From: Podocnemis expansa
Lineage: Eukaryota; Chordata; Testudines; Podocnemididae
Length of the DNA stretch: 64,000 nt
Direction: 5' to 3'
Assembly (NCBI GenBank): GCA_007922195.1
Contig: ML681995.1
Coordinates: forward strand, 19,088,764-19,152,763
In this document: in pieces, positions 43,811 to 55,826 of the stretch
Numbering within the stretch: the first letter of the stretch is position 1
Layout: the number at the start of each line of letters is the position of its first letter
Position numbers and translations under genes: made by a program
The notes under the pieces: model-generated
The model's database searches: none
What the model was told of the DNA's origin: nothing
The model's input: the letters and a program-made list of their open reading frames with translations, nothing else

Positions 43811-45343
43811 CATGCTGACGCAGCGTAAAGATTTTGGCCAGAACACTGCCCTGCTCCGAGGTAAAAATGCCTGAAGATCTTTGATGGAGAACAGACAGGC
43901 TCTTAGCTTTAAAGGCTCCCTATAAATGAATTCCCACTCAGTAAACTGAAAGGAATTCAGCTCACCTACTTGAGAACAAGGAATGGCTGAGTCAGCGTGG
44001 CTGGGGTCAGTTAGACTCTCTCCCTACAGCTGCCAGAACATCCAGAAATCTCTGCAACTGTTTCCGTCTCTCAATAAACCCTCCGAATTTTCTTTTTTTA
44101 AATTACTACGGAACTGAACACAACACCAACCCTACAGTGCCAGTCATGTGTGAGGTGGTTGCTGGCGCTCACAACAGGAAAAACCCAGTTCTGGGACGCT
44201 GGCATCTTAAATCAGCATTTGTTTAGCCTGCTGGAAAACGTATCTTTTTTGTTTCAAGTGATCTGTGACGTATTCAAAGCCAATACAGAGAACCTCCTTC
44301 CAGGCCATGTCTTGGCCGCCCTCTGTTTCCTACCATGAAAAGCCAAGCAAGCCAATGAATGCCAAACAAAAGACAGGATGCTCATCCTGAGCTTAAAAAG
44401 CAGCCAAGGGAGTCTGTAAGGGCTTGAGGTTCCCTAACTAGGAAACAAATAGCAAAGCTGTAACAATTCAGCACAGATTAGAGAGAGTCCAAGTGATACT
44501 CTGGCTCTGACAATCCTGAATTTTGGGAAGGTGATTTCTGGGCTGGATCCTAACTTTGCAGCTATCCTATGTGTCTAATGCACTGTACTCAGGGCCAGTC
44601 CTACCACAGAGGCGACCTAGGCAGTCGCCTATGTAGGGTTTTAGGGGAAATTATAGTCTAATAATGAGGCAGCATATTCAGAGCTGTGTAAGGAGTCTTT
44701 ATTGAAAGGAACTGAGAGAGAGGGAACCAGATAAACAACCCTCCCATTTATCACAATGACAACCCCAATGACCCAAGGTAGTCCAAAACACCACAGCCTA
44801 GCGTGGCAAACAGTAGACGGCATTGCCTTGCTTTGCAGAGGTATGTAGCCCAGGGGCCAGCAAGGCAAGAAGGTTTTTCAGCTGGTTCCGCTCCCCACTG
44901 AGGAAGAGGTAAGTACTGGGGGGGGGGGTGGCTAGAAACAGGCTTGTGGAGGCTTGGCAGGGCTAGGAAGAGTGTGGGAGCCAGGAGCCCCTCTGCCAGC
45001 ATGCAGCTTGGCCGAATTTGGGCCAGCCCAGCCCACCACTCACCCAAAGCAGCTCACTGCACCGGCCTCCCCCACCTATCCCCATGTAGCCCACCACACC
45101 AGATGGCCCAGCCCACTATGTGGGGGGTGGTAAAAAAATATCAGCCCCTGGATCTGTAATTGGGAAGGTTTGGAACTGAACCTGAAAATTTACAACACAG
45201 AATAAAACTGTATCTGAGAATCTTGACAGAACTGCCTGTAAAAAAAGTGATGGACCTGGACTGCACCTTGCAGGGGAAGGATGCTAACCTCAGAGCCCTC
45301 TCTTATTTTGAAGAAGTCCTAAAGAATTTACTAGAACTGAAAA
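43811..45343. other. Intergenic with one hAT-end fragment
   Basis: 'cagggccagtcctaccacag' from 44590 resembles a hAT left end, but no matching right end or duplication was found. The rest (including GC-rich 44870-45120) has no supported feature. Confidence 0.35.
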
Positions 45344-45351
45344 CAATACAT

Positions 45352-45539
45352 CAGGCATGGCCAGATTGTGGCTCAGGAGTGGCATGTGGCTCTTGAATGA
45401 AAAAAGCGTGGCTCGCGGAAGAACGTCAGCAAATCAGTTTAGTAGGTTAAAGTATATGGCTATATGCCTCAGTATGGCTCTTGAAGGTTTAATAATCAAC
45501 TTGTGTGGCTCTTGAGTTCCACAAGTTTGGCCACTCCGA
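45352..45539. mobile_element. hAT non-autonomous element (188 bp)
   Basis: Ends CAGGCATGGCCAGATTG and CAAGTTTGGCCACTCCGA are degenerate inverted repeats; the interior has the family phrase 'gtggctcttga' three times. Flanking duplication caatacat (45344-45351) and caatatgt (45540-45547), 6 of 8 identical, central TA. Confidence 0.8.
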
Positions 45540-45696
45540 CAATATGTAATAGTTTCTCTAGAAATTACTCTGAAGTGCTTCTGTTTAAAAGAGAATGATT
45601 TCAGTGTCACCCTTTTATTGAAAACCACCTACAGCTATGCCCCAAACCTATAGAGCAGGGTTCCAAAGTCCCTGCAGAATGAGCATTATTTTTCTA

Positions 45697-45757
45697 AAGT
45701 CAAGGTGGGTGAGGTAACATTTATTGGACTACCGATAACATGTTGGTGAAAGAATGG
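45697..45757 (-). mobile_element. Second-type Penelope-like tail, minus sense
   Basis: 'aaggtgggtgaggtaacatt', 'tattggactaccgataac' and 'atgttggtgaaag' are the complement of a common reptile repeat tail (caccaacagaagttggtccaataaa...cctcacccacctt, recalled). The same tail in plus sense lies at 51885-51990, beyond the DIRS element. Confidence 0.55.
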
Positions 45758-45765
45758 GGGGGGTT

Positions 45766-46040
45766 ACTTACCTCTAACTATCCTTCTAGATGGACTGCTT
45801 GGATTCATTCAGTATCAGGTGTGTCCGTGCCACAGCACACGATTGGCCAGAAACTTTAGCCTTAGCCTGTCAGGACAGGGCTGGCGGCCACCACTCCCTG
45901 GCCACCCTGTGACTATATATATAGCCACAGCCCTGCTCCTCCCCAGTCCCTACTCCAAATAGCAGGGATTATGGAAGGGATCTGAATGAATCTGAGCAGC
46001 CCATCTCAAAGAAGGACAGTTACTGGTAAGTAACCCACCA
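45766..46040. repeat. Palindromic terminal repeat of the second DIRS-like element
   Basis: Outer 'gggttacttacc' and inner 'ggtaagtaaccc' with the adjoining 'agatggactgc' / 'gagcagcccatct' form an inverted repeat of about 270 bp. It includes a TATATATA stretch near 45915, also present in the opposite terminal repeat. Confidence 0.7.
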
Positions 46041-47642
46041 TTCTTCTTCAAGCACTGCTTGGGTCCATTTAGCATCAGGTGACTGCTAGCCGTACTGTGG
46101 AAGGTGGGCAGAGTTACAACCTTATCTGCCATCAGCACAGATACGCACAAATGGCACAGCACCCAAAGTGGGTGAAGAAGCAGTTGGCTGCCAGGCGAAT
46201 ACCTATGGACATGCCACCAAGTGCAACATCTTTGAGAGAAGACATGCATGAGAGTGTCAAGAGGTCATCTGCCACTCTGTCAGGAGACCAGAATTCCAAC
46301 AGGGGCAGTCCCTGATTCATTACTGGGGAACTTGCTATATCATAATACAAAAGAGCATCCTTGTCAACAGCAAGACCATCTAAAATAAGACGGTTGCCCT
46401 TCCCTAGTAGAAGCGACGCCTGAGAAAGGCAGTCATGATCCACAGGAACAAACTCCTACAGATGCAGGCAACGAGCAAGGGTGGGATAATTGCCACCCTT
46501 GCCGCCTTAACCCCAAAGGGAGGTCAATTCGGTTAGATTACTAACCAAGACTGGGGGTGGGGAACACATTGCTCCTTGACCAGGCAGGGGGTAGGCAAAG
46601 GGCCTTTCCCCAGTGACATGCTGGCAGGAAATGCCATGGGTAGGGTTGATAAGGGGCGCCATAAACTAAGGCATCCCTTCTCCATATGGAAGATAACATA
46701 GGAAGATGATAACAAGGAAGGAGTACCTAGGGAGCCCCACTCCTCCATCTGTTGACGCATGGGAATGGAGGGCCTGGAGGAAGGGCCCCAGAATGAGGCC
46801 CAGATGCTTAGTGGGCCCTTCTCTGGGGGCCCAAAAACATCAGAGATGCTCCGCCAAGGAGGTCGTCGTAAGGAGAGGAGTGTCCCAGAGGGGCCCTTCA
46901 ACGGTTTATAGAAGGAAAAAGGGGGACCCTTAGGTACACCCATCCTAGCATCAGGAGAGAAGCTAAATGGCAGAGGGCATGAGTGATGAATGACCAGAAA
47001 GTGAGGACAGAAAACGTGAAGGAAAGGTGATTGAATTCCCATGTTAGGTTGTCCCCAACCAAAGGGGCGGGGGTATGACCTGAGATGGGGTGGTGAGAAC
47101 CATCGTGGCGTTTTGGAGGGCTTGCATAACTTCAAAGCTAGGTACGCATTTCTCTCCCTTGCCCCTGCACTCTACTCTCCCGATACATGCATGTGCTTAG
47201 GGAGAGGTGTGCTGAATCGAGGGAAGGGGTATCCAACCATCTCTATAGATGGGTCAGATCCACCCCGAGGGTCATGCCCCAAAGCTCCAGAATCGGAGGG
47301 GGGGCATGTGACTCGCATGATAGTCTCACTTTTCCACTTATCTTGCATATGGAGAGGCAGTCAACCTTCATATCACAGTTGGTTGACTCATCTCTAGCAG
47401 CAGGTATAGGTGCTGGGTCCCGGCTGTGACAGGCCAGCTATGAGGGATCTTGCACAGTTCCTGATGGGGAGAGAAGGTGACTTCGCCAAGATGCAGGGTG
47501 GATGTGGTATGTAATGCCTGCTCCAAGAGAGGGGGAGTGTTATTGGTGAAAACTGCCCCCTGTATTCAGAGGGGTAAGGGTTGGACAGGTCCCAGATGAA
47601 AGAAGGGAAGAGAAAGAAAGAGAACCCAGGGGAGAGGGAAGG

Positions 47643-48626
47643 TGTAAGGTGGCCAGGCCCTCAGCTAGGCCACCTCATGCGGCGTAGGACCAGACCTGCA
47701 GTGGGGCCAAACCCCACTCCCCTAAACCCACAATATAATAGTTCACAGCCTTCAACCCCCAGCAGGGGTAAGGCAAGCATCAAGTAGCCCGGACAGCAGC
47801 AGAGGAGGGAACGGGAATGCAGGCCCGCTCGCTCCACTGCGTTCCAGCCCAGGGCCCTACTAGTGGCAAGCACAGGGTGCCACTATGTCAGCGGGGCTCC
47901 TGCTGAAACATGCTGACTCACCAAACTGCCCCTGGGCTACTTCATTCCCGCTTTTTCCCATGATACCTGGTGTATGTAGTCCTCATTGTCCTCCAGGTAG
48001 GTTCCCCAGGGCATTCTAGTCAAGCCCTCACTATCATCAGATGGCAATACAGGTAATTCTGCTTCATCTGCCAGGGGGAGTTCCTCCAGATCGCACAGGT
48101 CCAGGGGGAGCCGGCTTACTGCCTTTGCCAGCAAAGGGAAGCTCATCGAGGTCCTCATAGGCGTCAGGCTGATTCCCTGGCACCAGGCTCTCCACTGAGG
48201 GAAGCTTGTCCAGGTCTTCCCATCGGGGAGTTTTCTCTAGGGGTGTGGCCAGCCAGGGGTCTTCCCCTTGGCTTTCACGGGGAGGGGGATCTCGCTGCCG
48301 GTCAGGCCTCTCAGGCTCCCAAGGAGAAAGTCTGCCAGTACCAACAGCCATCTCCCTCTCTTGTTTCCCCCATGGCTGACTGGTCTAGCCCCTTATATAG
48401 TCCTCCTGCTCCCTCTGGGAGTCAGTTTGGTTCCGGTCCAGGATCTTATGCAAGGCCTCTTCAGGCCAGTAGGGAGAGTGATGGCACCCAGCTACCTCTC
48501 AGCCAGTAGGCAACTGTCCCCCTCTACTATAGGAGCAGAGCATAAAGCAACCCCCACTTAGAATAAAAAACAAAGGGAAGCCACCGTGTCCTCTAAGGAC
48601 TGATGAGGGCAGGAGGAGACATTACA
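47643..48626 (-). mobile_element. LTR of family C (984 bp) in the second DIRS-like element
   Basis: Ends TGTAAGG... and ...CATTACA give TG...CA. The expected 5-bp duplication is not clear (gaagg against aaagt), so the boundaries are less certain than in the 2.3- and 40-kb copies. On the minus strand it has TATATAAGG (48391-48399), an ATG in good context at 48351, the acidic repeat frame, a possible donor and the shared 'gaagtagcccaggggcag' block (about 47929-47947). The tandem array of the 2.3-kb copy is absent. Confidence 0.7.
47937..48351 (-). pseudogene. Acidic (D/E)LDELP-repeat reading frame in the LTR
   Basis: Starts MAVGTGRLSPWEPE at 48351, contains WEDLDKLPSVESL and YEDLDELPFAGKG, then shifts frame near 48130 to CDLEELPLADEAELP and ends before 'caggtatcatgg' (about 47965), a possible splice donor. 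It is homologous in motif and position to the frame at 40590-40780. Length is about 95 residues to the first frame break. Function unknown. Confidence 0.5.
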
Positions 48627-49899
48627 AAAGTGTCACCCATAAGGCATCAGGCTTTCCAGCCTGTTATGGGTTTTTAAGTTCCCTCAGGAGCAAGAGATCT
48701 GCAGGGAAACTAACGACTGCAGGTCCTCGAATGGGCTCACTCAGGTGTATGAATAATGATGGTGGTTAAGCGCTCTATCCCCTACCATTTCCCTTTGTTG
48801 CGATTCTAGTGAGGAGGGGAATGCCATAGAAAGATCAAGGCAGCCCCTAGATGGCTGTCTGGGATTTTCGGCAGAAAGCATCCCTGGCCCAGTTAGAGGG
48901 AGGCCCCAGAGCAGAGGGGATTCCAGTCCAGGGCTAAACTTGAGGTTTGCCCATGGGCAGAAAGACCAATATGATGTGGTGAACATCCTTGGGGAGGAGG
49001 ACTAGGGGCTGAAGTGACAAAACTCCTTCAGTCAGGCTCAAGGATCCCTCAGGTGAAAGATCTAATACGAGTCTGAAGAGCATGACACCAAGATTAAAAA
49101 GGGGCACTGACTGAGGAGGTGAGGAGGGAGAAGGTAGAGGACAAGGGGGTACTAGCTTGCCTTCTTACCTGTCAGGTAGGGGGTGGGGTACCCCATCCCT
49201 CAGCAATTTCCCCTAAGATCTGTTGCAGGCTGACACAAATAGAGTGCTCTCAGGATAGTGACATGGGAGCGTATCTGCCTCAGTGTGCCCGACTAGGAAA
49301 GAGCTGGCCAAGATATGTGGGGGGGGGGAATGGAGGGAGGGGGCTCTGGGAACGAGGATCGGTGTAGGTATCCTCCCCTTGTCCCAGAGGGCCATAGCTC
49401 AGGGTAAAGGCCACAGAGTGTTTTTTTGTTTTGAGGGAGCCATATGTGCCCCCTCCTCATACCGCTATCATCCCAGATTTTCAGCAAGGCTCCAAGGGCA
49501 CATGCGACTCGGTCCAAGCGCATGAGAGGAGAGTTTTCTGGTTGCCAGGCCCTTAGCTGACCCAAAGGATGCGGTAAGGGGAGAGGGAGACAGATCATTA
49601 CTGGAAAGGAGGAAGAGGTGTCCCGAGGCTGATTGCAAGGGGGCGTTTAACACAAGCAGTTTAGGATGCGACCCTGAAGTTCAAGGGTTGGGTTTGATGG
49701 AGGGAGAGGCAACCCTATTAGAGCTGATCACTTATAACAAGGGAAAAAAAGGAGGACCATCATCCCATGGTCCAAAGGCTCCTAAAAGATAGCCATTTTG
49801 CTTGGGGGGGGGGGATGCAGTGAGGACCTGTTCCACAAGCGTTTGTAGGGTCGCAGTGGACTGGGAGAACGTTGACGCACCTGGGGAGTAAGCATACCC

Positions 49900-50330
49900 A
49901 GGGCTCTGAGGGCTGACCTAGGGGCACAGTTGTCATGGATAAGGGAGTTAGTGGCTGGGGCAAGAAAGACTGCCCCTCGAAAGGAAAAGCCTAATATGGA
50001 CTGCTGTAAGTCCTGGAAGCGGTCAGAATCCCAAAGCCAGGCCACTCGGTGCATAACCATGGCTGTAGAAATGCCATGGCTGGCCATGTCCGAGGCAACC
50101 CATGCTACTGTAAGGGCACACGTGAGGCCAAGGCACCTTCCTTGATGAAGGCAGCCTCATCCTCCATGTGTTCTTGTGGGAGAGAGCTGTTAAGACACTT
50201 CATTGCGTCCCACAGATCTAGGGAATAGCCATTAACCAAAGCCTGATGGCTGAAGTTGACTAGGCCCTTTTTACACAGGAGGTCAAACCTTCTGGGACTC
50301 CTAGGGGCCTGGGGGGGGGCCTAACCAGGA
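49900..50330 (-). pseudogene. DIRS gag remnant, LAP2-alpha-like
   Basis: On the minus strand from about 50310: RRFDLLCKKGLVNFSHQALV followed by NGYSLDLWDAMKCLNSSLPQ and EHMEDEAAFIKEG, which matches the block RRLDLFG(R/H)K...NLWDS.AKF of the gag at 1250-1400. A stop and frame changes follow. A proline-rich open frame (50602-50321) lies just upstream and may be the gag N-terminal part. Confidence 0.65.
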
Positions 50331-51659
50331 TGGCTTAGGCCAGTGTGTCCCAGCAATGCCAAGGACACCAGTACGAAGGGGGAAAGATCATAATGGCAAC
50401 TGGAGAGGGTCCAAACCCTTGGTTGAATAAGGGGTTCTGGTCCTCCTTGAGGGGTGTGACCCTGACCCCCAGGTAGGTGGTGACCCAGTGAAGGGGGACA
50501 AGGTGTGGTAGGGTCTTCTCTGTAAGACCCTGGCCCTGGTTTCATGGCTCTAGGCGGGAGAGGGGACAAGCCTGGTACCAGGGTATCCTCTCCCGGAGCC
50601 ATGGTACTGAGTTGGAACTCCCCTTCTGAGGCCTCAGTGGGAGGTAACCAGCTTTGAGTGCAGTAGTGGGAAGAACCTGGTGCCGGAGACCCTTCAGTAA
50701 GAGGTCGGGCTTGGAAACTGCACTCTCAGATCTCTTCGCGGTGCTGAGGCAAGGACGTTAGTGCTGTGGGGGTTGGAGCCCGCAGTTTCACAGTGGTGCG
50801 GGGCCCAAGGAGACCAGCTCCCTCCAGCGCTGGGTAAAGTGGAAGGAAGGAAGGCAAACTTACCATCTGCTTCAGCGGCCTGGCGGCATGTTTAGGAGCC
50901 AAAGAGCCTCCACCGCTTCAAGGGCCTCTGATGTGGGTGGCACCATGACAGGTTCCAGGGGCTCACCCCAGAGGGGAAGGCCTGAAAACGGTACCCCAGC
51001 ACTTCAGTGCCCAAGTTGACCCCCAGCATACTTACCTAAGTTCTGCTGGGTTGCAGTGCTGAGAGGGCCTTGGCGCCGACTGGCATGTGGAGCCTGACGT
51101 GCAGAGCTCAGATGCTCTGGCCCTTTCTTCGGAGAGTAGGTGCCACCAGTAAAATCGCATGGAGCCGAGGCGGTGCCGAGTACGATGCCGATCATGGCTT
51201 TTATTCATAGCCAGAGACTGGCGCCGAGAAGGCTCTAGTGCCGACCAAGCATTTGGTGCCGAGTTAGAAGCTGACCGTGGCTTTTATTCATAGCCTGAGA
51301 GTGGAGCCAAGAGGGCTCTGGTGCAAGCCCAGTACGTGGTGCCAGTGAATCCTTGGGTGCAACAGAAGTACCCGGCGTTGGCTGCATGGCCCGTTCCTGG
51401 GCAATATTATGCAGCCTGCACTCCCTGTCTTCCTGAGTCCTTTGTGTAAAAGATCTGCAAATGGAGCATAATCCACCCGCTGAAACTCACCCAGGCATTT
51501 AAGATACCTCCCGTAGGGGTTGTCCCTCGGGTTTGGGTTTCTGTTGGAAGGACTCAGTAGGAGCATTGGCGATGTCTGCAAACAGATCTTCCAGTGAAAA
51601 TGCTCATACAACAGAACAGACAGACAGGCGTTTGCATAAAGCAAGAAACAGGCTGTTCT

Positions 51660-51870
51660 GTAACTGTCACTTAGGGCGGGGAAAAAAGGAACTGGGGAGG
51701 AGCAGGGCTGCGGCCATATATATAGCCACAGGGTGGCCAGGGGGCAGTGGCAGCCAGCCCTGTCCTGACAGGCTAAGTCTAAGAAGTTTCCAGCCAATCG
51801 TGCGCTGCAGCACGGACACACCTGATACTGAATGTATCTGAGCAGCGCTCGAAGAACCGAAAAGCTCTGT
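51660..51870. repeat. Right (5') terminal repeat of the second DIRS-like element
   Basis: Complement of 45800-45960 with few differences; carries 'ccatatatatagccac' near 51715, which on the minus strand could serve as a TATA element. It ends near 'gcagcgctcgaagaaccg'. Confidence 0.7.
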
Positions 51871-51884
51871 GTAGCTCAAAAAGT

Positions 51885-51990
51885 TGATTGCTTTCACCAA
51901 CACAAGTTGGTCCAATAAATAGAATGAGAGACACAAGGTGGGTGAGTTAACATCTTGGGACCAATACAACTCTAAATGTTGCAGTTATTT
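51885..51990 (+). mobile_element. Second-type Penelope-like tail, plus sense
   Basis: 'ctttcaccaacacaagttgg', 'tccaataaatagaatgag', 'cacaaggtgggtgagttaac' and 'cttgggaccaatacaac' form the common reptile tail. Together with 45697-45757 it flanks the DIRS-like element in outward, inverted arrangement. Confidence 0.6.
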
Positions 51991-52699
51991 TCTAATACAT
52001 TCAGTGAGATTTTTTTCCAGAAGCGTTACCTTCCAGGATCATCTTACAGGACATGGCTTTTAAATCAGTCATTGTGTTGGACTTTGATTTCTTTCCCTTA
52101 CATACTGACCTAGCTTAAAAGGAGGTGAGGGCAACAAGCACATCCACGTTGCACAGCAGGCCTGGAAACACCTGACCAGCTCTGTGACTACCTGTGGCAC
52201 AGCAGGGCTGCCACAGAAGGAGAGGAGCTAGGCCCCATTCTACCTTCCCTGAATCTCGTGTAGTTATTTATACTTGTGCAAAGTGGGTGTAAGATACTGC
52301 CAAGAGAAGAATGGAGATTTACACATTCTGTTCTAGGGACTGGATGATCTTTGAATATGTCAGTTTTACATTGGTGAAGTTCCATTGACTGCAGTGCAGT
52401 TACTTCTGTTGTACACCTTTCTGTGAAGAGAACCCACTTGATGGCCCAGCTACTCTGTTGATATAAATTGCCAAAACACCACTGACTTTGGTCAAAGACA
52501 GGGACCAATGTTCCTTTGACTGGAAACTTCCCAGCCTCAGAACTTGTTAATGGCACCCTACGAGCTCTTGGCACCTGACACAACATCAGACCTAGGGAAA
52601 ACAGAGCTGCTTAACGGTTTTGTTTTCTGTGTACTACCCCCTCCTCCATTTCCAGAAAACCCTGTAGGCAGCTGCCATTTTATGCTTGGTTCATTTGTA
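51991..52699. other. Intergenic, nothing firm
   Basis: Near 52330-52400 'gtgaagttccattgactgca' resembles an old amniote repeat also hinted at near 19370. No exon or element end is supported. Confidence 0.3.
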
Positions 52700-54676
52700 A
52701 GGTTACCAGACCTCCAGCAAAAGGAGGACATGTCCTGCTTTCCTTCGTCCTCCAGGCATTAGTATAAAAGTGCTTTTTATCCAGCTTTTTGCTGGATGCT
52801 GTAGCAGTGCTCTAAAAATAGAAGCACACAGCTGCAGCATGTGTTCCCCGCCTGGCTCAGCCCAGCTGCAACTGCTGGTGGGGTTGGGAATTTGGAGAGG
52901 ATCCCTTGCTGGGCTGGTACACCTTTACTGAGAGTGAAGAGGGCTGTCTGGGGCCATGGAAGTGGTTTGGATTTGCCTTGCTTCTGCTCCTCACCCCGGG
53001 CTTCTTTCCAGGCTCCAGCTCAGGTTCACACCCCTTCTCCTTCATCTGATAGTGGAGAATGCTTGATATTATTTTTTGGAGGGGCTGGAGCTTTTCTTCA
53101 GCTTGATGGTGTCTTTGTGGCACCCAGAGACAAACCTGTGACTGCTTCTTCACTTTCTGTTTGCTGCCCTGCTTAAAGATTCTGGGGAGGTTTGTTTCTC
53201 TAATGGCTGGGCTAAGTCAGATCTTTATTCCTCCTGAAGAACTTTGGCTTTTGGCAACAAATCTTTTGTTTAGAGGTCAAACAAAGTTCACTTTTGATCC
53301 TGAGGTTTGAATCCATAAGATGTTCCTTTTCTCAGTGTGATTTTTCAATTTGCTTTTCCTTTCCAAGATAAGATTAGTCCACTATAGATGTATCCTTAAA
53401 TTTTATTAAGATATACAGATGTGCAAGTATTATACATTCTAAAGTAGCTGCTGGGCTGGGTCTGATCCTACAGTTTAAATGAAGTCAGTGGGAAATTTGC
53501 TTGAGCAAGGATTACAATATTTGTCCTTTTGTTAGTAGTTTATCAAATCATAGAAAACAAGCAGCTTGGTTTTGCCTTTTGCTTATATATTCTATGCCTA
53601 TTTTTATTTTACTTTTAGGGAGAGTGTTTCTTTTGGTATATTTAGGAAAAAACTGATCATTGCACCTAAGAATAGGTGCTGTCCTCTTGGGTGGAGCATT
53701 TGATAGTCACAAACATCTCCCCCTTCCCCTCCCCCATTTGATGTGTATTTCACATAAAAGTAAAGAGAAAATGTCAACTGTCATAAAATAGATATATATC
53801 CATCTGTGGTTTGTGGCAGACATAGTAGAATATGACATCTCCAGAAATTTGCATTTTAGGTGAAAGGTTATGTTTCAGGCAGGTCCGCACATAAAAACCA
53901 GCAGGTCTCACTTTTTCTGATTTGTCTTTTCCTGTGTGTGTAAAAATTTGAAGAGCTTGTCTGTGATGTTTTTAAATAGTGCACAGTGAGGCTCAAAACT
54001 GAGGCTAGACAGGGATTTCCGTACACCCCTCCTGCACCCCCCCCCCCAGTTGTCAGCTAGTAACAGTGTTATACCAAATTAGTGAGCACCCCCTGCACCA
54101 AACCCCTAATTTCAAGTCATGGGGAGAGTACTGCTGACAGAGATTACTTTTCCTTTACAAGCCAACACCTCAAATTCTGTTAGACTTCATGTAGTCAAGG
54201 GCCTGCCCCTCCATGTGTCAAACAATGAGAGTGAATTCTGTGAAGGAGCTTACTGTGTTAAAACTGATTTTAATCTTGTCCATAATTACTACATTAAATT
54301 TATTGGAGGTTTGCTTCCATTTGCACCTCACAATGTAAAAATATCAATCTGGATAGGAATTCTGCAGTGTGATTCTCCTTGCACCTTGATATAAACATTA
54401 AATACTTAATTTTGTGACTCCATAAAGTGGTTGGCTTTATGGTTACTTTAATGTAAAGATGAAAAATACTTAAGCCATTCATTTGATATTCTTGAGCTGC
54501 TGTTCTTGTGATTAATCTCACACTGTAACTAGGGGCTAGGCAAATTTCTCTGGAGTTGGGTGATCAATGGGGCAAGCATTTGGGGGGGCAGTAGCTGGGA
54601 TGGCTGGATGGATGAAGGGGGTCCTCCTTTTTGTACTTCCCTGTCCTCCTTTCCATGCTTCGGTATCTGGTAACCC
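52700..54676. mobile_element. TA-flanked (Tc1/mariner-like) non-autonomous transposon, copy 2
   Basis: Ends AGGTTACCAGA and TCTGGTAACCC with TA on both sides (52698-52699 and 54677-54678). Same orientation and order as copy 1 (23248-26300). It lacks the family B LTR, so it marks the empty site ('ttctgatttg' near 53920). It has about 100 extra bases near 52930-52990 and a 40-base C-rich insert near 53710-53745 relative to copy 1. Flanks differ from copy 1, so this is independent insertion, not segmental duplication. Confidence 0.8.
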
Positions 54677-54721
54677 TAGTCATATGCAGCTGCTTACAGA
54701 AAAGGTGCACGCTCTGTATTT

Positions 54722-55818
54722 CAGGGGTGGGCAAACTTTTTGGCCTGAGGGCCACATCTGGTTATAGAAATTGTATGGTATGCCATGCAGAGAGGTAGAG
54801 GGAAATGGTGGGGCTGTGGGGCAGGGCGAGTTGCTGTCACACTCCAGGATGCTGCTGGGGCCATGTGGTGGGAGAGGAATGGAGGGGGAGGTGTGGGGCT
54901 AGTAAGGCCACCATCATACTGCACAGCTTGTTTTGCAACCTTTCTGTGGACAACTGGTTGAGCTGGAGGGCCTGATGAAAAAAAGGGCCTGAGGGTCAGA
55001 AGTGGCCTTAAATAATTGGGGGCCCTAGGCAAAGGCCACCATGACCCCCCTCTGCAACTCCAGCTCCACACCACCAGCTCCCCCAAAGGTCCCAGCTCCT
55101 CCCTCTGCAGCCCCAGCTCCCCCCACTTGCCCAACCCCCCCACCCACCTCCCCACTGCTGGCCCCCAGCCCACCCTCTGTGATTTCCTCCCCTGCAGTCA
55201 TGACACCTCACCCCCCCCCATGGCTCTGGCTCCTTGGAGCCAGCCTCTTCCACCTGCTAGAACCACCAAACCCCTGTGCATCCCTGCCGTCCCAGTTCCC
55301 CTGCAGCCCCAGAACCCCGCCAAGGGCTCCAACCCCCCCCCATGGCCCCTTCTGCCTGTTACTGACTCCCTCCATGGCTGCGGTGCCCTGCCACGGACCC
55401 CCAAAATGGCCCCAGTACCCTGCTGGGGGCCCCAACCTCTCCACTTCCAAAGGCAAGGAACAATGGCAGGAGTACAGACCTGGGCCTGTGGGCTGGCCCA
55501 CTCTGCCCCTGGGGGCGGAGGAGCTGGCCCAGGGCTGGGGCAGGAGCCCTGCCTCTGGTACAGCATGATCTGCCCCACGTCCTACCCCCCTGCACCAGGG
55601 CTCCCACAGCCCAATTTGTCCTGGACCTTGCCTTCCCACAGAGCCCTGTCACCATTGCTGGGGCTGGCCCCAGCCCCCTGCCATGCATTTTGCAGGGTGA
55701 GTGGGAGGCAGACACTGCTGTTGGGGTACGCGAAGGGGCCCTTTGCTGCTTGGGGGCCCTTGGCGGTCGCCTATCCAGAAAGCTGCCTCTGCCGAGGGTC
55801 ATAGTTTGCCCATCCCTG
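54722..55818. mobile_element. hAT element (1.1 kb), GC-rich interior
   Basis: Ends CAGGGGTGGGCAAACTTTTT and 'catagtttgcccatccctg'. Flanking duplication ctgtattt (54714-54721) and atgtattc (55819-55826), 6 of 8 identical, central TA. The interior from about 55010 ('gggggccctaggcaaaggcc') to 55775 ('gggggcccttggcggtcgcc') looks like a second, nested hAT-type element. The longest frame (262 residues, 55016-55804 +) is proline-rich low complexity and I do not regard it as coding. Confidence 0.8.
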
Positions 55819-55826
55819 ATGTATTC

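Larger units (their letters stand above)
45766..51870 (-). mobile_element. DIRS-like retrotransposon, second copy, degraded
   Basis: Long inverted terminal repeats: 45800-45960 ('cattcagtatcaggtgtgtcc', 'ccctgtgactatatatatagcc') is the near-exact complement of 51690-51845. The left end is itself a palindrome (45766-46040: 'ggttacttacctctaac' against 'gttactggtaagtaacc'), matching the 3' end of the DIRS-like element at 5150-5430, so the element runs on the minus strand. A gag-like fragment lies at 49900-50330. A family C LTR is inserted at 47643-48626. I could not recognise reverse transcriptase or recombinase motifs in 46.1-49.7 kb. Confidence 0.65.

Noticed and set aside
46533..47135. 200-residue open frame on the minus strand
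   Set aside because: It lies within the second DIRS-like element but shows no motif I can link to reverse transcriptase, recombinase or methyltransferase; left unannotated rather than guessed.
23248..54676. Segmental duplication linking 23.2-26.3 kb and 52.7-54.7 kb
   Set aside because: Similarity stops exactly at TA-flanked inverted ends and the flanks are unrelated, which fits independent transposon insertions.
55016..55804. Longest gap-free open frame (262 residues), proline-rich
   Set aside because: It lies inside a hAT element with clear ends and duplication, has low-complexity C-rich composition, is overlapped by open frames on both strands, and has no recognisable domain.
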